Assembly (NCBI GenBank): GCA_015232315.1
Contig: JADFZZ010000009.1
Span: forward strand, 62,001 to 126,000
Direction of reading: 5' to 3'
Length of the DNA stretch: 64,000 bases
From: SAR324 cluster bacterium
GTDB lineage: Bacteria > SAR324 > NAC60-12
Positions 54,428-61,083 of the stretch are shown here, piece after piece. Both the position numbers and the translations under genes were made by a program. Every line of letters begins with the position of its first letter. Position 1 is the stretch's first letter. A model generated the notes under the pieces. The model made no database searches and was not told the DNA's origin. It saw only the letters and a program-made list of their open reading frames with translations.

Positions 54428-55429
54428 TTATTTTTTACCTCCAGAAGGGGGACCCAAAATGCCGTTGGCTACAGGAATCCCCTTCAAAAATTTGAAGAGG
54501 TCACTCTCTGTGGAAAGTACCAGGGTGGTGTTTTCACCAATCATGGCTTTGTAGGACTGCATGGTCCGTGTGAATTCATAAAAGGCCACTGCCTCATGAC
54601 TCTGATTGTAGGCTTTGGCGTAGATTTCGGTCGCCTTTGCATCAGCCGCCCCACGAATCTCTTCGACCTGCCGGTAAGCTTCTGATTGAATTTTATTCAA
54701 GTCCCGCACACGATTACCCCGGATTCTGGCGGCCTCGCCGTTACCTTCTGACAAAAAGCGTTCGGCGATTTGCCGCCGTTCGCTGATCATTCGGTCATAG
54801 ATCTTCGGACGCACACTTTCATTGTAGTTGATCCGTTTGAACCGGATATCGAGCAATTCAATCCCGAACACTCGAACCTTTTCAGCCGCGGCGGTAAAGA
54901 TATCCCGCTCGACCTGTTTTCGTCCTTTCACAATTGGCACCAGGGCCCCAATATCCTGTTTCAGTTCCGCATCGGTCAGGAGGGCATCACGTAAGGGCAC
55001 GCGATCACTGGTAGTACGGATGAGTTCAATCAACTCATACTTGGCAATGGCGTTACGGGTCTCACTGCCTAAAATGTCGTCCAATCGAGACTGAGCGCTC
55101 CGTTCATCCCTAATCCGCAAAAAATATTGGAGGGGATCGTTAATCCGCCAGCGAGCAAACAGATCTACCGAGATGTAAAGTTTGTCCTTGGTGGGCATAT
55201 CCGAAGGAGACCCATCCCACTCGAGGATGCGTTTGTCAATGGGATTTACCTCTTGAATGAAGGGTACTTTGAATTTTAGACCGGCGGAAGTCACCGGGGT
55301 CCCGACAGGTTTGCCGAACTGGGTAATAATCATTTGCTGGACTTCACTGACTGTATAAAGCGAACTCATCAAGGTATACATTCCTAAACCCAAAAGAGCC
55401 AGGATGGCGATTTTTTTGATATCATTCAT
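54428..55429 (-). CDS. hflC: HflC, membrane protease modulator
   Basis: A 333-residue SPFH/band-7 protein with one N-terminal membrane helix (about 7-24, IAILALLGLGMYTLMSSL) and a large periplasmic domain (VDLFARWRINDPLQYFLRI). With HflK it forms the membrane complex that regulates the FtsH protease. GGAG lies eight bases before the ATG, which overlaps the hflK stop by four bases (ATGA), indicating translational coupling. Length and motifs are normal. Confidence 0.93.
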   Translation of the reverse strand: MNDIKKIAILALLGLGMYTLMSSLYTVSEVQQMIITQFGKPVGTPVTSAGLKFKVPFIQEVNPIDKRILEWDGSPSDMPTKDKLYISVDLFARWRINDPLQYFLRIRDERSAQSRLDDILGSETRNAIAKYELIELIRTTSDRVPLRDALLTDAELKQDIGALVPIVKGRKQVERDIFTAAAEKVRVFGIELLDIRFKRINYNESVRPKIYDRMISERRQIAERFLSEGNGEAARIRGNRVRDLNKIQSEAYRQVEEIRGAADAKATEIYAKAYNQSHEAVAFYEFTRTMQSYKAMIGENTTLVLSTESDLFKFLKGIPVANGILGPPSGGKK

Positions 55430-56484
55430 AGTTTTTCTCCTTTTTGAGAATTAACATTGAGCAAGGGAAGGAGGTTACGCATTTGTTCATCAACCACGAT
55501 CTTGGCGCGTATGCTCGGCATGACTTCTTGCAGGGTCTCAATGTAGATGCGACGGAGAGTGACTTCCGGTGCCTTGGTATATTCAGCCAATAAGGCATTG
55601 AATCGAGCGACATCCCCTTCCGCTTCATTAATACGCTTGAGCCGATACCCGTCAGCCTCACGGATGCGCTGATCTTTTTCACCTTCAGCCAGTGGGATCA
55701 CCTTATTGTAATCGCGCCGGGCCTCGTTGATCAGTTTTTCTTTTTCCTGCTGAGCCTGATTGACCTCGTTGAATGAAGCCTGCACCGGTTCGGGAGGATT
55801 GATATTTTTCAATTGGACCTGATCGATACTGATCCCCATCGTGTATTTGGTAGTGAGTTCCTGCATCTTGATCAGCGATTCCGTTTCGATTTCCTGTCGG
55901 CCAATGGTAATCACTTCGTCCACGGTGCGATCACCAACCACTTCCCGCATGACGGACTCAGACACGTAGCGCAGCGTTTCACTAGGCTCCCGAACCTCGA
56001 ACAGAAATTTAACAGGATCCGAAATGCGGTATTGAACCACCCATTCTACCAGGGCGGCATTCAGATCGCCTGTCACCATCTCCGTTTCTCGCTTTCCGTC
56101 GCGGGAAACCTGGTAGGGGTCCTGAGCACCGGGGGTGAAAAATCCGAATTCCTGCTTCAATTGCCGTTTGACCGGAACGAGAGTAGCCTGGTCGATGCCT
56201 AAAGGTAGCTTGAAATGCAAACCGGGCGGAACGTCATACAGATAGGCCCCGAAACGTTGCACCACAGCGACAGAATCGCTCGGTACCGTGTAATAAGAAG
56301 TCCAGGCGCCCAGGCCTGCCAAGGCGATGAGCACCACGATAATAATTCCCTTTGGCCCCCCCATGGGTAGCATTTGCTTGAACCGTCCCTGTATTTGATT
56401 GAGCAACTCATCTATATCGGAACCGGGCGTGTTGCGATGCCCCCAAGGGCCTCCCGGTCGGTCGTTACCATTATTGGATGTCAT
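55426..56484 (-). CDS. hflK: HflK, membrane protease modulator
   Basis: A 352-residue SPFH-domain protein. A Gly/Pro/Asn-rich N-terminus (RPGGPWGHRNTPGSD) precedes a membrane helix (about 44-64) and the HflK-type domain (SVAVVQRFGAYLYDVPPGLHFKLP, LNAALVEWVVQYRISDPVKFLF). It forms the multimeric HflKC cage around FtsH. AAAGGA precedes the ATG. First gene of the hflK-hflC pair; the region upstream (56485-57018) has a long AT-rich run and one MITE end. Confidence 0.95.
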   Translation of the reverse strand: MTSNNGNDRPGGPWGHRNTPGSDIDELLNQIQGRFKQMLPMGGPKGIIIVVLIALAGLGAWTSYYTVPSDSVAVVQRFGAYLYDVPPGLHFKLPLGIDQATLVPVKRQLKQEFGFFTPGAQDPYQVSRDGKRETEMVTGDLNAALVEWVVQYRISDPVKFLFEVREPSETLRYVSESVMREVVGDRTVDEVITIGRQEIETESLIKMQELTTKYTMGISIDQVQLKNINPPEPVQASFNEVNQAQQEKEKLINEARRDYNKVIPLAEGEKDQRIREADGYRLKRINEAEGDVARFNALLAEYTKAPEVTLRRIYIETLQEVMPSIRAKIVVDEQMRNLLPLLNVNSQKGEKL

Positions 56485-57018
56485 TTGGATGTCCTTTCAA
56501 TATTTAATAATTTATTATTTTTTCTGACACAATCATCAGCTTCCCCTTCATAACGAGTTGAAAGGGTATTATATATTTAAACCGGTTACCAGATAAATGG
56601 GGTTGGTCAGATTTTCGGCCACTTTAGATCAAATAAACCAATCCTAAGGAACGTTCAAAAAATAACATGGCTAAATATTTTCCAGATCATGAATCCGTGA
56701 ATGACGCTTTGTGGTTATTGGCATCTCTTATGAAAAAACAAGAACAGAGAATTGCCGGACAAAACGTTTGACCTGATTGTTTTCCAAGCCTTTCCGCTTT
56801 GCTCCACTCTGCTCCAATCAACAGGTCAACAAGTGATGGAACCAGACCAATCGTGTTGCAATGTGGTCGCAAAATTATTGGTATCGAATCCGTGATAACA
56901 TGTTCGTTGAACACCGGTTCTGATAGCAAAACACGAAAACGCCTTCCCGAGTCGTTGTTTTATGAGTTGTTCGTGAGACGGGAACACCTTTGGTAAAAGA
57001 AGCCAAATCCAGTTGGCG
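56485..57018. other. Intergenic region with repeat fragments, no supported gene
   Basis: About 530 bases. It includes an AT-rich stretch at 56500-56580 (probable hflK promoter region), a single end of the GGGGTTGGTCA element family at 56599-56622, and a GGAACGTTCAAAAAATAA stretch at 56650 that resembles a family A element end. Two short open frames (near 56690-56930 and 56800-56996) have no ribosome site and no recognisable motif; I do not call them. Confidence 0.5.
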
Positions 57019-58281
57019 TCAGTTCGTGATCGAATCAGGAAAATAGTCAGAAGTGTTCAACGGAATATGGTCGTTATTTAAAAATGCCGAGTTTTCGAAA
57101 AACGCATTGAACCCTGAAATATTGGTTCGATCTGTTTCCGGAATTTCAAGCCATGAATAGACCTGCGCAATCGTCCAACCGTCAACAAAGAATCCTGATA
57201 TTTCAGCACAGTTGTCGTCAGAAACAATGGCGGGATTCAATCCGTTTTGCACACAGACGGTTGCCTGGTTGGTGCCCTGATAATCGGCTTTGACCATATA
57301 AAATCCTTCAATCCATGTGTTGTTTTGTGAATCATAACCAGCTTTCCCCAAGGCTACCAAATGATTTCCCTGGTCATTGCTGATAGTATTTTCCACAGTG
57401 CTGATCCGTTTGACAATAAATTTATGGGTAGTCACGTTGGTGATGACCACCGTCCGCCGATTGGAAGCATTATCCGGTCTTCCGTAATCCCAGTTATCCG
57501 CAAGATTGAAGGCCAGAATGACAGCGTCTCCGTTTTTCAGATACGATTGATTGATATCTGAAAAAGTCGCACCAAAGCTTTCAGCATATTGTTCTTTGCG
57601 AGTGACAAGGCTGGCAAAGGTCTGGTTGTCTTTTGCCTTACTGTATAGAAAATAGGTGGTGTTATTGTCAGATGTTTCTGAACCGGCACAATCAAACAAT
57701 GAACCGAAATCAATTAAAAACCGGGTCGCATTTTCTGGAGTGATGATTGGTGTATGGTTGGTGAGTTCTTTGCCATTTCCTGAAGCACAACTTTTATAGC
57801 CACCAGAAGAATCGGTTGAGATTGTGGTGCCATAGATGTTTCCCAGATACAGATCCGCATGATAAATGGCACCGATCAGGGTTGTGGTGGAAAATTTGGT
57901 TTCCATTCCGGTGTCTGTGCCTGGTGGACAGAAATCTAATCCATTTCCATCGTTGTGGCATTCCGCCTTGAAAAAGGATTCGATCACTTGTTGGGTCATG
58001 GGCTCAATCCGGCTTGCCGCATCAGTATTGTTAGCCTCAAATTTCTGTTTACCGCCAAGGATCATTCTTCCTGAGGAAAGACCGCCAAAAATCTGCGGGG
58101 TTCCCTGAACCGCTTTTTCGGTTAATTTCAATCCGCGGGCATGGTCGGCATTTTTTACCGTATTGGACGTCTGGTCTTCATCATCAGGATTATAAAATTC
58201 CGTACTGCATCCCCAGCCACAAAATACAGTGGTAAGACACACTGCCATGCCAAGACAATACTGTGTAAGTTTATTGGTCAT
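57019..58281 (-). CDS. Predicted lipoprotein A of a paralogous pair, 420 residues
   Basis: A 420-residue exported protein. The N-terminus MTNKLTQYCLGMAVCLTTVF is hydrophobic, with candidate lipidation at Cys25 (GWGC, an imperfect lipobox). The rest has few recognisable motifs but is clearly paralogous to 59517-60758: both have KGTPQI/QGTPQI, FKAECH/FKLECQ, FCPPG/FCPEG, GxIYHADLYLGNIY/GNIYHAEMYINNIY, LFDCAGSE/LYDCAGSE, CAEISGFF, and end in LNT-x-D-x-FPDSIT. Eight or more cysteines are shared and probably paired. AAAGGA precedes the ATG at 58281. It is downstream of the TIGR02147 regulator. Function unknown. Confidence 0.75.
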   Translation of the reverse strand: MTNKLTQYCLGMAVCLTTVFCGWGCSTEFYNPDDEDQTSNTVKNADHARGLKLTEKAVQGTPQIFGGLSSGRMILGGKQKFEANNTDAASRIEPMTQQVIESFFKAECHNDGNGLDFCPPGTDTGMETKFSTTTLIGAIYHADLYLGNIYGTTISTDSSGGYKSCASGNGKELTNHTPIITPENATRFLIDFGSLFDCAGSETSDNNTTYFLYSKAKDNQTFASLVTRKEQYAESFGATFSDINQSYLKNGDAVILAFNLADNWDYGRPDNASNRRTVVITNVTTHKFIVKRISTVENTISNDQGNHLVALGKAGYDSQNNTWIEGFYMVKADYQGTNQATVCVQNGLNPAIVSDDNCAEISGFFVDGWTIAQVYSWLEIPETDRTNISGFNAFFENSAFLNNDHIPLNTSDYFPDSITN

Positions 58282-58316
58282 TTTTGTTCCTTTCATCATG
58301 ATTTTTCATGCCATAC

Positions 58317-59225
58317 CTATGTGGAATCAACCTGAGCAATGGGAAATAATTGAAACGAAAACGAGACAAGCATGGTTCCTTCTCCCGGTGGCACATTGAG
58401 CAGTTTCAAGGCTTCGCTACGATCCTGCTTCAGTTTTTTCTTGAACTCCATGAACTTTTCCGGAGTGGTGGTGACCAGGATTGAGCCATATTCTCTTTGT
58501 TTTGCCGGAAGACTCAATCCGGCCATGGCCTGCGTCAATGCGTCATGGTGATACTGGGTCAACAGAGGCGCCAGCTTTTTTTCCCTGATTTGTATGACAG
58601 GGTCCGGCGCTGTGATCTCAAAATTTTCTTCAACCAACAGTCTGGCGGCCTTGAGTTCTTCAAGGCATTGAGCAATCTGACTGCTATTCACAGAAAACAA
58701 CTGTCTCAAACTTTTTTTAAACCATTGGATATTCAATGAAGCACCCTTCAGCAGGGTCATCTCCCTGACCACCCAATGCAACCAGGAGGAAATACATTCC
58801 CCCTGTGCCTGCTGAATCGATTTCACTTTGAGCGTTTTGGCACGGAATTGTCGTAATTTGGGAATAATTTCCTGATACAAATGACTTCCGGGTCTGGCGC
58901 GGTCCATTCGTACCAGAAGGTCAAAATAATCCAGTTCACTGCTGCCAAGTCCCATCATCCCCACCACATCTTCATAGAATTTTGCCGACATCTGGCGTTC
59001 GCCTTTCAGGATACTCTGAATGTAACCGGGCGATTTCAGTTCAAGCCGTCGGGAAAAATAGCGGTAGGAATAGCGTTTATTTTGTTGTGCGCATTGCTGA
59101 AAATATTCTTTCAACACTTCACGAAAATCATAAAAATCATAGAGATCCAGTGGAATATCCTTATTGATTTTTAAATCTGGCAACAATGTCAAAAGTCCTC
59201 CTGTCTCACGGTTGTTTGAAAACAC
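58317..59225 (-). CDS. TIGR02147-family transcriptional regulator
   Basis: A 302-residue protein. Near the N-terminus, LYDFYDFREVLKEYFQQC and YSYRYFSRRLELKSPGYIQS form the helix-turn-helix core of the TIGR02147/DUF4423 family, which is found in Fibrobacteres, Bdellovibrio-like and SAR324-like bacteria. The C-terminal two-thirds, with VRMDRARPGSHLYQ and VVTTTPEKFMEFKKKLKQ, matches the family's second domain. No ligand or target is known. The start is uncertain: a GGAGG site (59197 region) favours a downstream TTG; I give the most upstream GTG. It lies between two paralogous lipoprotein genes and is a plausible regulator of both. Confidence 0.85.
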   Translation of the reverse strand: MFSNNRETGGLLTLLPDLKINKDIPLDLYDFYDFREVLKEYFQQCAQQNKRYSYRYFSRRLELKSPGYIQSILKGERQMSAKFYEDVVGMMGLGSSELDYFDLLVRMDRARPGSHLYQEIIPKLRQFRAKTLKVKSIQQAQGECISSWLHWVVREMTLLKGASLNIQWFKKSLRQLFSVNSSQIAQCLEELKAARLLVEENFEITAPDPVIQIREKKLAPLLTQYHHDALTQAMAGLSLPAKQREYGSILVTTTPEKFMEFKKKLKQDRSEALKLLNVPPGEGTMLVSFSFQLFPIAQVDST

Positions 59226-59405
59226 GATTCACCTTCGTCAAGGATCGCTGGCGTCCATTATGATCATTTTGTTTATGAAACATTGTTCCAGTTTTGTGAA
59301 CACTTTTTTAAAATTTATCTGAAAAATAAACGATTCATGTCGCCTGTTATGCATTCCAACAAATCAGTTCTTGAAAATTGTAAACCATGTCATCAGGAGG
59401 TTCCG

Positions 59406-59516
59406 ATGAAAAAGTTGAATCAGAGTAAAAAACATCATTGTACAAAAAGTCCTAAGAAGATCAGTAAAATGTATGTGAATGCTAATGACAAACAATCATT
59501 TCCTTTTGGAGGTACC
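59406..59516 (+). other. In-frame upstream start region with duplicated ribosome site and start
   Basis: At 59406 an ATG preceded by AGGAGG opens MKKLNQSKKHHCTKSPKK... in the same frame as the lipoprotein. At 59517 a second ATG, preceded by GGAGG, opens MKKLNQFIML.... The two start regions (ribosome site plus MKKLNQ codons) are a near-exact duplication. If the first start is used, the signal peptide is no longer N-terminal. It may be a leader duplication or a dual start. Seen directly; the consequence is inference. Confidence 0.65.
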
Positions 59517-60758
59517 ATGAAAAAATTGAATCAATTCATCATGCTGGTGTTGGTCCTGGTTACAAGTGCGATATTTCTTTCTGGTTGCAGTGATCAGGAA
59601 GAAGAAAAGAAATATAAAAAAGTGGCAGGCATTGAAGTCACTCGAAACGCGGTCAAGGGAACACCGCAAATAAATGGTAAAGTGGCCACCTCAAAATATT
59701 TGTCGAGAGGTATGGATCAGGGTTCTCCTGCAAGATTCAATTACTCGTCAAACTCCTCATTGATTGAAAGCTACTTCAAACTGGAATGTCAAATGGATGA
59801 TGTCAATTTTTGTCCGGAAGGTGTTGCCGCAGACGAAAACAGTAAATTCACTCTGCTGACATTGGTGGGTAATATTTACCATGCTGAAATGTATATCAAC
59901 AATATCTATCCGGAACCTGGAGCGGAAGTGGAAGTGGATGATGCTGGAAATCCAATCCTTCCTCATGAATCCTGCGGAAAACTGAATGGAAAAGTATTGT
60001 CTGGTGATGCCTCAGTCGTGCCTGTCGATGGATCAAAATTTATTGTCGATATGAGCGCACTGTATGACTGCGCCGGTTCAGAACCTGAATTTGACGGCAC
60101 ACGGTATGTTCTCTACAGCAAGGCTGAAGATGAAAAAACCTATGCAGTGCTCTGGTCTTCAAAAAATGTTCATAATACGAATTTCGAGACCCATCATTCC
60201 CAAATCACACAGGCCTATGTTCACAAGGGTGATTCGACCGTATTGGCGTTCAATCTGGTAGGCCGATGGAAAGGCGTTAATTACACAGGCACCAGCAGTG
60301 GAAATCGATCTGTCGGAATCGTTAACTCAACCGCAAACAAATTCATTGTTAAATACATCTGGCCGGCTGAGGACGCGAGTGACAAAAACAAGAAACTGGT
60401 TGCTCTGGGAACAGGCGGCTATGATCCTGAAACAGGAGTGTGGGCTGATGGCTATTACATGATCAAGGCCTACAGCGAAGGTTGGACGACAGATTCCGCC
60501 GGTGAGGATCTGGTCTGCATCCGGAATGGCATAACACCGACTGTGGTTGACAGTTCAAACTGCGCTGAAATTTCAGGATTCTTTTCAACAACAGGCTGGA
60601 CCCTCGGGGAAGTCCATCAATGGCTGGGAACGACCTCTGAAGATCAGACCAATCTTGCCGGATTCAACGGTTTCTTTGATGACTCCAGTTTTCTGACCTC
60701 CGATGAAGCGCCCCTGAATACAACCGATTCCTTTCCTGATTCCATCACTGCTGAATAA
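59517..60758 (+). CDS. Predicted lipoprotein B of a paralogous pair, 413 residues
   Basis: A 413-residue lipoprotein. The N-terminus MKKLNQFIMLVLVLVTSAIF ends in a standard lipobox LSGC (Cys24). It shares cysteine spacing and motifs with the divergently oriented protein at 57019-58281 (FKLECQ, FCPEG, GNIYHAEMYINNIY, LYDCAGSEP, CAEISGFF, FPDSIT). I chose the ATG at 59517 because GGAGG lies five bases upstream and it gives a signal peptide; an in-frame start with its own site at 59406 is possible. The TIGR02147 regulator is divergent upstream. Function unknown; probably surface or periplasmic. Confidence 0.82.
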   Translation: MKKLNQFIMLVLVLVTSAIFLSGCSDQEEEKKYKKVAGIEVTRNAVKGTPQINGKVATSKYLSRGMDQGSPARFNYSSNSSLIESYFKLECQMDDVNFCPEGVAADENSKFTLLTLVGNIYHAEMYINNIYPEPGAEVEVDDAGNPILPHESCGKLNGKVLSGDASVVPVDGSKFIVDMSALYDCAGSEPEFDGTRYVLYSKAEDEKTYAVLWSSKNVHNTNFETHHSQITQAYVHKGDSTVLAFNLVGRWKGVNYTGTSSGNRSVGIVNSTANKFIVKYIWPAEDASDKNKKLVALGTGGYDPETGVWADGYYMIKAYSEGWTTDSAGEDLVCIRNGITPTVVDSSNCAEISGFFSTTGWTLGEVHQWLGTTSEDQTNLAGFNGFFDDSSFLTSDEAPLNTTDSFPDSITAE

Positions 60759-60780
60759 TCAGGGATGGAGAGAGACCCCT

Positions 60781-60805
60781 GAAATGCGGCTCATCCCCGC
60801 ATTTC
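60781..60805. terminator. Hairpin after lipoprotein B
   Basis: A 9-base perfect stem (GAAATGCGG / CCGCATTTC) with a 7-base loop, 22 bases after the stop. It is followed by TATAAGG and not by a clear T-run, so it may be a weak or Rho-assisted terminator. It lies in the 60759-61083 gap. Confidence 0.5.
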
Positions 60806-60824
60806 TATAAGGCCTCACCGACCA

Positions 60825-61010
60825 TAGTCATCGTTTCGCCAGTGTCAGATGATTGCCGAAAAAATGCGGGAATCATCACGGGTAAATACCGTTTCGAAAA
60901 CAGTAGCATCAAGTTACGTCCCGACGAAATTCCACGGTTTGTCACCCTCCCCGTGACGTAAACCGGTCCTTCCGGCAATCCGGTTTCGGGCAAACGCCGC
61001 AGCATGAAAA
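60825..61010. repeat. Element family C, second copy, degraded, inverted relative to 54207-54413
   Basis: The left end TAGTCATCGTTTCGCCAG and the block containing TGCGGGAATCATC and GTTACGTCCCGACGAAATT match the reverse complement of the family C element at 54207-54413. The right end is not recognisable. Together with the hairpin at 60781 it fills the gap between the convergent lipoprotein B and signalling genes. Confidence 0.65.
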
Positions 61011-61083
61011 ATTAGCGATGAAAACGGGGGGCCTGTTCCGGTGTGGAGTATGCGCTGGAAAGGCTCAACTTCGTTTTGAAGTA

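Noticed and set aside
56687-56996. Two short overlapping open frames on opposite strands
   Set aside because: No ribosome site, no recognisable motif, and the region is a patchwork of repeat ends.
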